Source: Bufo bufo (lineage: Eukaryota; Chordata; Amphibia; Anura; Bufonidae). Taken from it: DNA of 64,000 bases. The DNA is taken from the NCBI RefSeq assembly GCF_905171765.1, contig NC_053392.1, positions 401,809,399-401,873,398 of the forward strand, read 5' to 3'. Both the position numbers and the translations under genes were made by a program. Position 1 is the stretch's first letter. Every line of letters starts with the position of its first letter. Below the pieces are notes generated by a model. That model was not told where the DNA came from. It searched no databases and saw nothing but the letters and a program-made list of their open reading frames with translations. Below, piece after piece: positions 29,421-39,563 of this stretch.

Positions 29421-30271
29421 GTGATGTTCCAGATGTGCTCAATTGGATTCAGGTCTGGGGAACGGGCGGGCCAGTCCATAGCATCAATGCTTTCGTCTTG
29501 CAGGAACTGCTGACACACTCCAGCCACATGAGGTCTAGCATTGTCTTGCATTAAGAGGAACCCAGGGCCAACCGCACCAGCATATGGTCTCACAAGGGGT
29601 CTGAGGATCTCATCTCGGTACCTAATGGCAGTCAGGCTACCTCTGGAGAGCACATGGAGGGCTGTGCGGCCCTCCAAAGAAATGCCACCCCACACCATTA
29701 CTGACCCAATGCCAAACCGGTCATGCTGGAGGATGTTGCAGGCAGCAGAACGTTCTCCACGGCGTCTCCAGACTCTGTAACGTCTGTCACATGTGCTCAG
29801 TGTGAACCTGCTTTCATCTGTGAAGAGCACAGGGCGCCAGTGGCGAATTTGGCAATCTTGCTGTTTTCTGGCAAATGCCAAACGTCCTGCACGGTGTTGG
29901 GCTGTAAGCACAATCCCCACCTGTGGACGTCGGGCCCTCATATCACCCTCATGGAGTCTGTTTCTGACCGTTTGAGCAGACACATGCATATTTGTGGCCT
30001 GCTGAAGGTCATTTTGCAGGGCTCTGGCAGTGCTCCTTCTGTTCCTCCTTGCACAAAGGCGGAGGTAGCGGTCCTGCTGCTGGGTTGTTGCCCTCCTACG
30101 GCCTCCTCCACGTCTCCTGATGTACTGGCCTGTCTCCTGGTAGCACCTCCATGCTCTGGACACTATGCTGACAGACACAGCAAACCTTCTTGCCACAGCT
30201 CGCATTGATGTGCCATCCTGGATAAGCTGCACTACCTGAGCCACTTGTGTGGGTTGTAGACTCCGTCTCAT
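28890..30271 (-). pseudogene. Chimeric frame: Tc1-B2 transposase fused to Helitron minisatellite
   Basis: From [14 protein letters not shown] at 30271 the frame reads without a break through the helix-turn-helix domains, [10 protein letters not shown] (catalytic D present), [11 protein letters not shown] and [10 protein letters not shown] (34-residue spacing), then leaves Tc1 sequence at about 29421 and continues into repeats of [10 protein letters not shown] type down to about 28890. About 284 residues are transposase and the rest is minisatellite. All three catalytic acidic residues are retained, but the natural C-terminus is lost. Whether it is translated is unknown. Confidence 0.75.
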
Positions 30272-30563
30272 GCTACCACTAGAGTGAAAGCACCGGCAGC
30301 ATTCAAAAGTGACCAAAACATCAGCCAGGAAGCATAGGAACTGAGAAGTGGTCAGGTCACCACCTGCAGAACCACTCCTTTATTGGGGGTGTCTTGCTAA
30401 TTGCCTATAATTTCCACCTGTTGTCTATCCCATTTGCACAACAGCATGTGAAATTGATTGTCACTCAGTGTTGCTTCCTAAGTGGACAGTTTGATTTCAC
30501 AGAAGTGTGATTGACTTGGAGTTACATTGTGTTGTTTAAGTGTTCCCTTTATTTTTTTGAGCA

Positions 30564-30566
<3 letters not shown>
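29421..30566 (-). mobile_element. Tc1-B2: truncated Tc1-like element
   Basis: The right TIR is at about 30537-30566, ending GAGCAG before a (TA)n run. The left third, including the transposase C-terminus and left TIR, is missing; the break at about 29421 joins Helitron minisatellite. Homologous to Tc1-B1 (12772-14349). Confidence 0.85.
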
Positions 30567-30602
<36 letters not shown>

Positions 30603-30610
30603 TTATAGGG

Positions 30611-31190
30611 TGTTAGCTCTTCACCGGGGGTCATTCTCACAGATACACCTTTAGGACACCAGGTTTCAGGTCCAAACAGTGCATTTATTGTTCAACACCA
30701 GCAACAATAAAATGACAAAATAATAAACACTCGCCCGTCCAGGCTCTAACTAAACGTAAAGTTTCCTGACTCACCTAGGTCCCAGTTCACACCCTGTGAA
30801 CTCATGCGGCTTTGTCAGCCAATGTCCCACAGCCTCCTGGCTGTACAGAGCACAGTATGCCCACTGTCTCCAGTTCAGTATTTCTTGTGGGGGATTGGGG
30901 CTCAGTAGTCTGCCTGACTATGACCCTCCCAGGCGTCGCTGCGTCCCCCAACTCCAGGCTATCTCCCAGCCTTGTGGTCCCTCAGCCTTGCCCAGCTGAG
31001 ACCACACAGACAGAGCCTCCAGGCCTCTGTCCACAGGTAACACACTACCCCCTTTCTGACACTCTGGGAGGTGCCTTATGCCAGGCTGATTACCTCCAGC
31101 TTCTCTCACCTGTGGTGGAACAGGGGTGTGGACCGCACTATCCACCCCTTCCTTGCCTCTAACCTGAGTGAGACCTGTCACTGTCTCACA
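30611..31190 (-). mobile_element. Probable solo LTR
   Basis: A 580-bp block that on the minus strand starts TGTGAGACAGTGACAGG and ends GGTGAAGAGCTAACA (TG...CA). It has a polyadenylation signal AATAAA about 65 bp before the end (complement of about 30677-30682). No internal coding region adjoins it, and no clean target duplication was found in the AT-rich flanks. Confidence 0.6.
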
Positions 31191-31222
31191 ATATATATAT
31201 TATATAAAGCTGAGTGTATGTA
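31191..31222 (+). mobile_element. Helitron H3, extreme 5' segment
   Basis: TATTATATAAAGCTGAGTG, then TATGTA, is a variant Helitron 5' end. The sequence continues across Tc1-C at 32811. Confidence 0.6.
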
Positions 31223-32810
31223 CAGTTGCAAGAAAAAGTATGTGAACCTTTTGGAAGGATATGGATTTCTGCACAAATTGGTCATAAAATGTGATCTGAT
31301 CTTCATCTAAGTCACAACAATAGACAATCACAGTCTGCTTAAACTAATAACACACAAAGAATTTAATGTTACCATGTTTTTATTGAACACACCATGTAAA
31401 CATTCACAGTGCAGGTGGAAAGAGTATGTGAACCCCTAGACTAATAACATCTCCAAGGGCTAATTGGAGTGAGGTGTCAGCCAACTGGAGTCGTATCAAT
31501 GAGATGAGATAGGAGGTGTTGGTTACAGCTGCCCTGCCCTATAAAAAACACACACCAGTTCTGGGTTTGCTTTTCATAGGAAGCATTGCCTGATGTGAAT
31601 GATGCCTTGCACAAAAGAGCTCTCAGAAGACCTACGATTAAGAATTGTTGACTTGCATAAAGCTGGAAAGGGTTATAAAAGTATCTCCAAAATCCTTGCT
31701 GTTCATCAGTCCATGGTAAGACAAATTGTCTATAAATGGAGAAAGTTCAGCACTGCTGCTACTCTCCCTAGGAGTGGCCGTCCTGTAAAGATGACTGCAA
31801 GAGCACAGCGCAGACTGCTCAATGAGGTGAAGAAGAATCCTAGAGTGTCAGCTAAAGACTTACAAAAGTCTCTGGCATATGCTAACATCCCTGTTAGCGA
31901 ATCTACGATATGTAAAGCACTAAACAAGAATGGATTTCATGGGAGGATACCACAGAGGAAGCCACTGCTGTCCAAAAGAAATATTGCTGCACATTTACAG
32001 TTTGCACAAGAGCACCTGGATGTTCCACAGCAGTTCTGGCAAAATATTCTGTGGACAGATGAAACCAAAGTTTTGCTGTTTGGAAGAAACACACAACACT
32101 ATGTCTGGAGAAAAAGAGGCACAGCACACCAACATGGGGGCATCATGGTTTGGGGCTGCTTTGCTGCATCAGGGCATGAACGGATTGCTATCATCGAAGG
32201 AAAAATGAATTCCCAAGTTTATCAAGACATTTTGCAGGAGAAGTTAAGGCCATCTGTCCACCAGCTGAAGCTCAACAGAAGATGGGTGTTGCAACAGGAC
32301 AACGACCCAAAGCATAAAAGTAAATCAACAACAGAATGGCTTAAACAGAAGAAAATATGCCTTCTGGAGTGGTCCAGTCAGAGTCCTGACCTCAAGACGA
32401 TTGAGATGCTGTGGCATGACCTCAAGAAAGCGATTCACACCAGACATCCCAACAATATTGCTGAACTGAAACAGTTCTGTAAAGAGAAATGGTTAAGAAT
32501 TACTCCTGACCGTTGTGCACGTCTGAGCTGCAACTACAGGAAACGTTTGGTTAAACTTATTGCTGCCAAAGGAGGTTCAACCAGTTATTAAATCCAAGGG
32601 TTCACATACTTTTTCCACCTGCACTGTGAATGTTTACATGGTGTGTTCAATAAAAACATGGTAACATTTAATTCTTTGTGTGTTATTAGTTTAAGCAGAC
32701 TGTGATTGTCTATTGTTGTGACTTAGATGAAGATCAGATCACATTTTATGACCAATTTGTGCATAAATCCATATCATTCCAAAGTGTTCACATACTTTTT
32801 CTTGCAACTG
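31223..32810 (+). mobile_element. Tc1-C: full-length DD34E Tc1-like element
   Basis: The TIR starts CAGTTGCAAGAAAAAGTATG at 31223 and the complement ends at 32810, with TA on both sides (31221-31222, 32811-32812). Inverted repeats are about 210 bp and contain inner and outer copies of the direct repeat AAAGTATGTGAACC (about 31234 and 31421), the IR/DR arrangement bound by the transposase. The ends match each other closely, which suggests recent movement. Confidence 0.95.
31599..32591 (+). CDS. Tc1-C transposase, apparently intact (DD34E)
   Basis: An open frame of 330 codons, the usual Tc1 length. Residues 1-110 form two helix-turn-helix units with the GRPV linker ([10 protein letters not shown]) between them. 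The catalytic domain has [11 protein letters not shown], the glycine-rich stretch [26 protein letters not shown] and [11 protein letters not shown]; 34 residues separate the last two catalytic positions. It ends [12 protein letters not shown] replaces the usual NPIE, which keeps the glutamate but may affect activity. The next ATG (two codons later) is an alternative start. Confidence 0.93.
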   Translation: MMPCTKELSEDLRLRIVDLHKAGKGYKSISKILAVHQSMVRQIVYKWRKFSTAATLPRSGRPVKMTARAQRRLLNEVKKNPRVSAKDLQKSLAYANIPVSESTICKALNKNGFHGRIPQRKPLLSKRNIAAHLQFAQEHLDVPQQFWQNILWTDETKVLLFGRNTQHYVWRKRGTAHQHGGIMVWGCFAASGHERIAIIEGKMNSQVYQDILQEKLRPSVHQLKLNRRWVLQQDNDPKHKSKSTTEWLKQKKICLLEWSSQSPDLKTIEMLWHDLKKAIHTRHPNNIAELKQFCKEKWLRITPDRCARLSCNYRKRLVKLIAAKGGSTSY

Positions 32811-33094
32811 TATGTATGTGTGTCCGCTAAAAGAATCCGCACCATCGCATTTTCAATCACAAAATTTTACACATAGGTTACATCAGGTGTCCGTGAAGGT
32901 TTTAGACAGGGTCTCAGCTCTCTAGGACATAGCAATCCTGAGATATTCCCAAAAAATGCATTAGCCAATAGAAGTTTGGTCACATGACCCTTATCAGCCA
33001 ATAGAAGCTCGCAGGCATTAGCCTCCACATACACAGTTTTCCTCCAGGTTTCCATAACAACCCAGCCATTTTTCTTCACTGCTGTAGGTGAGCT
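32811..33094 (+). mobile_element. Helitron H3, 5' leader
   Basis: GTCCGCTAAAAGAATCCGCA and then the same leader as in H2 (ACATCAGGTGTCCGTGAAGG, GTTTTAGACAGGGTCTCAGC, CCATAACAACCCAGCCATTT). It is interrupted at 33095-33098 by a TTAA element. Confidence 0.7.
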
Positions 33095-33098
33095 TTAA

Positions 33099-33318
33099 AG
33101 GGAATCTGTCACCAGAATAATCGCTATTGAAGTGAAGCCATGGCCTTATAGCACTTAGTACCTTATTTCCAGATGTGCCTTTGTTCCAGCAATAGATGTT
33201 TTTATAGTCTGAAAATCCAGTTTATTTGGTATGCAAATGAGCCAGTAAGGTGCCCCGAGGGGCATCACTCTTGCAAGAAAGAGCCCAGATATGCCCCCCT
33301 GCCACAATGTGTCCACCT
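33099..33318. mobile_element. TTAA-flanked MITE fragment
   Basis: TTAA at 33095-33098 is followed by AGGGAATCTGTCACC, the end shared with the MITEs at 7194 and 48130. A second TTAA lies at 33319-33322, but the right end is not a good inverted repeat, so the element is either internally deleted or the second TTAA is coincidental. Confidence 0.55.
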
Positions 33319-33334
33319 TTAAAATACGAACTTA

Positions 33335-33640
33335 AAACCCAGCCCCCAGGTCCAGCTAAGCCACGCCCTGACCCAATTAGGCCACGCCCCCTCCCACTCA
33401 GCCGACAGGGATTGAAAAAATGAAGTTAAAAATCTACCTCTAGGTCCCGCTAAGCCACGCCCCAATTTGGATAGGCTATGCCCACTCCTACTCCTTAGCC
33501 GACAGGGATTTAAAAAATGAAGTTAAAAATCAACTTCTAGTTCCGCATAGGCCACGCCCTGATCTGGTTAGGCCACACCCCCACCCACTCCTTAGCCAAC
33601 AGGGATTGAAAAAATTAAGTTAAAAATCAACTTCTGTCAA
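33335..33640. repeat. ~110-bp tandem repeat, three units
   Basis: Units contain GCTAAGCCACGCCC, TTAGGCCACGCCCC, CTCAGCCGACAGGGATT and AATGAAGTTAAAAATC. The units diverge by several substitutions each. No coding content. Confidence 0.8.
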
Positions 33641-33794
33641 CTGCAGGGGTGGGAGGGACGGTGACTTTTTTTCCTGCAGCTCACCCTCAGACATCACAGT
33701 GCTGCTATCTGAGAGTGAGCTGTTCAAAAGGACATGCGCCAGACGGAGGACAGGGAGTCTGAAAGCCGGACTGTCTGGCCTAAAACTGGACATC

Positions 33795-33893
33795 TGGCCA
33801 CCCTAGGGGCAGGCTGCTGTGTAGGTTACAGTTAAGGGGATGCTCCGCTATGGAGGTCAGTGTTAAGGGGCAGATTGCTGTAAAGGCCACTGT
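33795..33893 (+). repeat. Diverged Helitron minisatellite (H3)
   Basis: Three units of the type GGTCAGTGTTAAGGGG, plus-strand orientation. The Helitron tail is lost at 33894. Confidence 0.65.
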
Positions 33894-34113
33894 TAGGGTC
33901 CATTCACACGTCCGCAAATCAATATCGGGAACAGGTGCGGCACTGCGGACCCATTAATTCTCTATGGGTCTGGAAGAGATGCGGAGAGCACACTATGTGC
34001 TCTCCGCATCCGCATCTCTGGAGCGCGGCCCCGAAATTCCAGGCTTTGGCCCCGATTTTCGGGCTGCGGCTCCGCAAAAAAATAGAACATGCCTTTTCTT
34101 GTCCGCAATGGCT
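33894..34113. mobile_element. MITE fragment with GGGTCCATTCACACGTCCG end
   Basis: The end resembles the palindromic elements at 58438-58886 (GCTCCATTCAGACGTCCG). It contains the inverted blocks GCGGAGAGCACATAGTG and TGCTCTCCGCATC. It marks the point where Helitron orientation switches from plus to minus. Confidence 0.5.
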
Positions 34114-34436
34114 GATACACCTCATATGACTGAATATTTAAGGACCTGCGAACTGCTAAAACCTGTGATCAGTTGTTATGGAAACCTGGAGTAGGATCTG
34201 CAAGCTTCTATTGACTGATAAGGGACATGTAACCGTGTGTATAGCAGTTGGCATATGAGGAGAAACTCTTGCAGGCTTGTATTGGCTAAGGCAGGTTATA
34301 TTTTGGGAATATATCAGTAACTGTACGTCCGACAGAGGTTTAAAACCTTTCCGAACACCTAATGTCCAGTCGTTTGTTCGTGCATAAAGAACGTCTAGAC
34401 AGACAGACATTAACTCATTATTATATATATAAGAGA
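34114..34436 (-). mobile_element. Helitron H3', 5' leader only
   Basis: On the minus strand it starts TCTCTTATATATATAATAAT at 34436 and runs through CTGTCTGTCTAGACG and the leader to about 34114. The rest is lost. The 5' TC abuts the 3' CTAG of H4. Confidence 0.8.
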
Positions 34437-34527
34437 CTAGCAGAAGGACCCGGCTTCGGACCCGGGTATATTTCATCTATTTTATTTAAAGTTTCTGTGT
34501 GTCGTAAAAAGATATCGAAAGTTTCCC

Positions 34528-34964
34528 CCATAACAGTGACCTCTACAGTACCCGCCCCTTTAACAATGACCTCCACAGTGCCCGCCCCTTTAACAGTGAC
34601 CGCCCCTTTAGCATTGACCACCCTATTAACAGTGACCTTCATGGTGCCTGCCCCTTTACCAGTGGCCTTCACATTGCCTGCCCCTTTAACAGAGACCTCC
34701 ACAGTGTGCGCCCCTTTAAAAGTGACTTTTACAGTGACTGCCCCTTTAACAGTGACTTTTACAGTGACCACCCCTTTAACAGTGACTTTCACAGTGACCA
34801 CCCCTTTAACAGTGACTTTCACAGTGACCGCCCCTTTAACAGTGACTTTCGCAGTGACTGCCACTTTAACAGTGACTTTCACAGTGACCGCCCCTATAAC
34901 AGTGGCCGCTCCTTTAAAAGTGACTTTCACAGTGACTGCCCCTTTAACAGTAATAAAGGTAGTT
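34528..34964 (-). repeat. ~30-bp Helitron minisatellite (H4, distal part)
   Basis: Read on the plus strand the units are ACAGTGACTTTCACAGTGAC and CGCCCCTTTA, about 14 units. The two ends differ: near the Helitron tail the units carry GACCTCCACAGTG, farther in GACTTTCACAGTG. Confidence 0.95.
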
Positions 34965-35119
34965 GTAGAGCAGCACAAGATTGACCTTCTGGCCTGTATG
35001 GAATGCACCAGCCGTGGAGGGACAGACAATCCAACGCTGTCCCATAGACATCAATGGTTCAAAGAAGGTATCACAGCAGCATATCCAGTGTGACTTTTAT
35101 TGGGGACCAGAGTGGACAC

Positions 35120-35170
35120 ACAAAAGTACAACGTTTCGTCTACGCAGTAGCCTTTCTCAAGTATACTGGT
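35120..35170 (-). ncRNA. Possible hammerhead-like relic in PLE-3
   Basis: The minus strand reads GTATACTTGAGAAAGG, CTAC TGC GTAG, ACGAAACGTTGTAC. GUAC and GUAUAC could form stem I, CUAC/GUAG stem II, and GAAACGUU follows. The CUGANGA box is replaced by CUUGAGA, so it is probably inactive. Confidence 0.3.
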
Positions 35171-35976
35171 ACAAAAATGATCAAGCATATAAATAGCATA
35201 GTCGGCCCCCCACATGTGACAACATCTAACCAATGACCACATACTATCAATCAAGGACACCTGTGTGTTAATTAAAATGATCGCTGTTACCAATAGAGAT
35301 GCTGCTCTTCCAATCCAAAATACCTAGTATGTACTAGATCGGTTCCAGCTGCATCCTCTTGTTTTCCGAACATGTCGGCGTCTCCTCAGGTGTACTGCGC
35401 ATGTCAGTGACGTCATCACGTCAATGTGGAGGCGGAGCGACGCCGCCTCACACAGCCAAAGGACAGCATCCAATAGCGAACAAGCATTGCATGTGGACCA
35501 ATGAAAATCAGCATTCTCGGTCACATGTCCGATGTGTCATCGCCCATGTGACTCGCAACAGGTCCTGGAAAGCCACAAAAAATAATAAAATGCACCGGAT
35601 CATTGCTGTAGACCGCAATTATCTATATGAAAACAGTATAGTGACTGTGCAAATGTGTCCCATATGTAACTAGGTCAGGACTACACAAGGCAGAGGCAGC
35701 AAAACACTGTCACCAGTCCCCCATATGTGGAAACCTGACCGAGCCGTATTACAGTGATACATTGTATGGACAACAGAGGGCTATATATAGGGAGCCATCT
35801 AATAAAGAGAGGAGCATTAAGATCAGTTATGGAGCATGCGATCATATAAAAGTGTAAATAAATAGATTGCTAATAGTACAAAAGCGAAAAAGGGGGTGTA
35901 TTAAATACAAATATATATATAAGTGGACCTTAAAGTCCCAATAAAAACAAAGTACACTGAAAAGGACGTTGACATA

Positions 35977-37536
35977 CAGGGAGTGCAGAATTATTAGGCA
36001 AATGAGTATTTTGACCACATCATCCTCTTTATGCATGTTGTCTTACTCCAAGCTGTATAGGCTCGAAAGCCTACTACCAATTAAGCATATTAGGTGATGT
36101 TCATCTCTGTAATGAGAAGGGGTGTGGTCTAATGACATCAACACCCTATATTAGGTGTGCATAATTATTAGGCAACTTCCTTTCCTTTGGCAAAATGGGT
36201 CAAAAGAAGGACTTGACAGGCTCAGAAAAGTCAAAAATAGTGAGATATCTTGCAGAGGAATGCAGCACTCTTAAAATTGCAAAGCTTCTGAAGCGTGATC
36301 ATCGAACAATCAAGCGTTTCATTCAAAATAGTCAACAGGGTCGCAAGAAGCGTGTGGAAAAACCAAGGCACAAAATAACTGCCCATGAACTGAGAAAAGT
36401 CAAGCGTGCAGCTGCCAAGATGCCACTTGCCACCAGTTTGGCCATATTTCAGAACTGCAACATCACTGGAGTGCCCAAAAGCACAAGGTGTGCAATACTC
36501 AGAGACATGGCCAAGGTAAGAAAGGCTGAAAGACGACCACCACTGAACAAGACACACAAGCTGAAACGTCAAGACTGGGCCAAGAAATATCTCAAGACTG
36601 ATTTTTCTAAGGTTTTATGGACTGATGAAATGAGAGTGAGTCTTGATGTGCCAGATGGATGGGCCCGTGGCTGGATTGGGAAAGGGCAGAGAGCTCCAGT
36701 CCGACTCAGACGCCAGCAAGGTGGAGGTGGAGTACTGGTTTGGGCTGGTATCATGAAAGATGAGCTTGTGGGGCCTTTTCGGGTTGAGGATGGAGTCAAG
36801 CTCAACTCCCAGTCCTACTGCCAGTTTCTGGAAGACACCTTCTTCAAGCAGTGGTACAGGAAGAAGTCTGCATCCTTCAAGAAAAACATGATTTTCATGC
36901 AGGACAATGCTCCATCACACGCGTCCAAGTACTCCACAGCGTGGCTGGCAAGAAAGGGTATAAAAGAAGAAAATCTAATGACATGGCCTCCTTGTTCACC
37001 TGATCTGAACCCCATTGAGAACCTGTGGTCCATCATCAAATGTGAGATTTACAAGGAGGGAAAACAGTACACCTCTCTGAACAGTGTCTGGGAGGCTGTG
37101 GTTGCTGCTGCACGCAATGTTGATGGTGAACAGATCAAAACACTGACAGAATCCATGGATGGCAGGCTTTTGAGTGTCCTTGCAAAGAAAGGTGGCTATA
37201 TTGGTCACTGATTTGTTTTTGTTTTGTTTTTGAATGTCAGAAATGTATATTTGTGAATGTTGAGATGTTATATTGGTTTCACTGGTAAAAATAAATAATT
37301 GAAATGGGTATATATTTGTTTTTTGTTAAGTTGCCTAATAATTATGCACAGTAATAGTCACCTGCACACACAGATATCCCTCTAAAATAGCTAAAACTAA
37401 AAACAAACTAAAAACTACTTCCAAAAATATTCAGCTTTGATATTAATGAGTTTTTTGGGTTCATTGAGAACATGGTTGTTCAATAATAAAATGAATCCTC
37501 AAAAATACCACTTGCCTAATAATTATGCACTCCCTG
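35977..37536 (+). mobile_element. Tc1-E: full-length DD38E (Intruder-type) element
   Basis: The TIR starts CAGGGAGTGCAGAATTATTA at 35977, with the complement ending at 37536, flanked by TA at 35975-35976 and 37537-37538. TIRs are short compared with Tc1-C, and a second GTGCATAATTATTAGGCAA copy lies inside each end (36157 and 37333). It is inserted in PLE-3. Confidence 0.93.
36195..37211 (+). CDS. Tc1-E transposase, apparently intact (DD38E)
   Basis: An open frame of 338 codons starting MGQKKDLTGSEKSKIVRYLA. N-terminal helix-turn-helix (STLKIAKLLKRDHRTIKRFI), basic linker GRKKRVEKPRHK, second DNA-binding part, then the catalytic domain with WTDEMRVSLDVPDGW, GGGGVLVWAGIM, MQDNAPSHASKYS and [12 protein letters not shown]. 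Counting gives 38 residues between the second aspartate and the glutamate, the DD38E spacing of the Intruder family described from vertebrates including frogs. It ends LAKKGGYIGH. No lesion is seen. Confidence 0.93.
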   Translation: MGQKKDLTGSEKSKIVRYLAEECSTLKIAKLLKRDHRTIKRFIQNSQQGRKKRVEKPRHKITAHELRKVKRAAAKMPLATSLAIFQNCNITGVPKSTRCAILRDMAKVRKAERRPPLNKTHKLKRQDWAKKYLKTDFSKVLWTDEMRVSLDVPDGWARGWIGKGQRAPVRLRRQQGGGGVLVWAGIMKDELVGPFRVEDGVKLNSQSYCQFLEDTFFKQWYRKKSASFKKNMIFMQDNAPSHASKYSTAWLARKGIKEENLMTWPPCSPDLNPIENLWSIIKCEIYKEGKQYTSLNSVWEAVVAAARNVDGEQIKTLTESMDGRLLSVLAKKGGYIGH

Positions 37537-37800
37537 TATAGGAAAGAAATTTATCTGTCTACATTATTAGCATTGAATTCTATATTCAATCCCTGGGGTT
37601 GAAGAGCTTGTAAGGTAAAAATCCATTTCAGCTCCTTTTTCTTTAACATACGTTCCCTGTCACCTCCTCTCTTGGGAATTGGCACCGAGTCGATGACCCG
37701 GAATCTCAGTTGGCTGACAGAGTGCCACAGTCAGCGAAATGTTTTGCCACTGGCTTGTCTAACATTTTTTTCCTTATGGTGCTTTTGTGTTTGTTAATAC

Positions 37801-38177
37801 TTTAATGACTTTCACAGTGACCGCCCTTTAACAGTGACTTTTACGGTGGCCGCCCCTTTAACAGTGACTTTCACAGTGACCGTTTCTTTTAACTGTGACT
37901 TTCACAGTCGCCGCCACTTTAGCAGTGACTTTCACATTGACCGCCCTTTTAACAGTGACTTTCGCAGTGCCCGCCCCTTTAACAGTGACTTTCACAGTGC
38001 CCGCTCCTTTAACAGAGACCTTCATAGCGCCCACCCCTTTAATAACAGTGACCTCCACAGAGCCCACCCATTTAATAACAGTGTCCTCCACAGTGCCCAC
38101 CCCTTTAATAACAGTGCCCTCCACTGTGCCCGTCCCTTTAAAAACAGTGACCTCCACCGTGCCGGCCCCTTTAAGCA
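37801..38177 (-). repeat. ~30-bp Helitron minisatellite (H4, proximal part)
   Basis: Continuation after PLE-3. Near the leader the units become TTTAATAACAGTG(A/T)CCTCCA, a variant that recurs at the same place in H6 (62195-62330), so unit order along the array is conserved between copies. Confidence 0.92.
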
Positions 38178-38449
38178 GAAAAGAAAAATGGCTGGGTTGT
38201 TATGGAAACCTGGATAAAACTGTGTTTATAGCATTTGGGATTTGAAGAGAAAGACTTGCAGGCTTGTATTGGGGGGGTCATTTTTTGGCAATATTTCAGG
38301 AACGGTGCGTCCTAGAGAGCCGGTCTAAAACCTTCCCGGACACCTGATGTACCTGTGTGCCAAATTTGTTAAAGAACGGTCCAGTAGTTTGGTCGCGCAT
38401 AACGAACGTCTAGACAGACAGACAGAAACTAATTTTTATATATATGAGA

Positions 38450-39563
38450 CTAGCAGAAGGACCCGGCTTCGCATGGGTACATTTCATCTATTTCATTTTA
38501 TGTTTTCGTGTGTCGTAAAAAGATATCAACAGTTTTCCCCATAACAGTGACCTCTACAGTGCCCGCCCCTTTAACTGTGACTTTCACAGTGGCCGCCTCT
38601 TTAACAGTGACTTTTACAGAGACCGCCCTTTTAACAGTGACTGTCACAGTGACCGCCCTTTAACAGTGACTTTCACAGTGACCGCCCCCTTAACAGTGAC
38701 TTTCACAGTGGCCGCCAATTTAACTGTGACTTTCAAAGTGACCGCCCTTTTAACTGTGACTTTCACAGTGACCGCCCCTTTAACTGTGACTTTCACAGTG
38801 ACCGCCCTTTTAACTGTGACTTTCACTGTGACCGCCCCTTTAACTGTGACTTTCACTGTGACCGCCCCTTTAACTGTGACCATCCCTTTAACTGTCACTT
38901 TCACCGCCCCTTTAACTTTGACTTTCACTGTGATCGCCCCTTTAACTGTGACTTTCACAGTGACCGTTTATTTTAACTGTGACTTTCACAGTGACCGCCC
39001 CTTTAACTGTCACTTTCACTGTGACCGCCCTTTTAACTGTCACTTTCACTTTCACCACCCAGTTTAACAGTGACTTTCACAGTGACCGCCCCTTTAACTG
39101 TGACTTTTACTGTGACTGCTCCTTTAACTGTGACCGCCCCTTTAACTGTGACTTTCATTGTGACCACCCCTTTAACTGTGACTTTCACTGTGACCGCCCC
39201 TTTAACTGTGACTTTTACAGTGACCGTTTCTTTTAACTGTGACTTTCACAGTGACCGCCCCTTTAACTGTCACTTTCACTGTGATCGCCCCTTTAACTGT
39301 CACTTTCACCACCCAGTTTAACAGTGACTTTCACAGTGACCGCCCCTTTAACTGTGACTTTCACTGTGACCGCTCCTTTAACTGTGACCGCCCCTTTAAC
39401 TGTGACTTTCACTGTGACCGCCCCTTTAACTGTGACTTTCACTGTGACCGCCACTTTAACTGTGACTTACACGGTGACCGCCAATTTAACTGTGACTTTC
39501 ACGGTGACCGCCACTTTAACTGTGACTTTTACAGTGACCGCCACTTTAACTGTGATTTTCACT
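38450..39563 (-). mobile_element. Helitron H5, 3' part
   Basis: The 3' CTAG is at 38453-38450, directly against the 5' TC of H4. Tail, then minisatellite to 39563, where hAT-3 is inserted; H5 resumes at 56703 and its 5' TC is at 57258. Confidence 0.8.
38533..39563 (-). repeat. ~30-bp Helitron minisatellite (H5)
   Basis: About 34 units; here most are AACTGTGACTTTCACTGTGA, CCGCCCCTTT. The segment between 38970 and 39320 contains a larger ~260-bp duplication (GACCGTTTATTTTAACTG with GACCGTTTCTTTTAACTG), so higher-order amplification occurred. Confidence 0.93.

Larger units (their letters stand above)
34966..37800 (-). mobile_element. PLE-3: 5'-truncated Penelope-like element in H4
   Basis: Noncoding 3' tail and the end of the GIY-YIG protein on the minus strand. 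At 37540-37790 broken frames give KPVAKHFADCG, QLRFRVIDS, GGDRERMLKKKE and WIFTLQALQPQGLN-type motifs, the C-terminal signature of Penelope endonucleases. Minisatellite on both sides shows where it inserted; the duplication is not clean (possibly TTTAA). Tc1-E is nested at 35977-37536. Confidence 0.7.
34437..38449 (-). mobile_element. Helitron H4, full length, split by PLE-3
   Basis: The 5' TC is at 38449 (TCTCATATATATAAAAATTA) and the 3' CTAG at 34440-34437, preceded by a hairpin around 34447-34466 (CCGGG and CCCGG types). The interior is leader (38178-38430), minisatellite (37801-38177 and 34528-34964) and a 3' tail. PLE-3 with nested Tc1-E occupies 34966-37800. There is no replication-helicase gene. 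Confidence 0.8.

Noticed and set aside
30611..31190. Plus-strand frames in the LTR (116 and 67 codons)
   Set aside because: The block has LTR hallmarks (TG...CA, AATAAA) on the minus strand and no protein signature.
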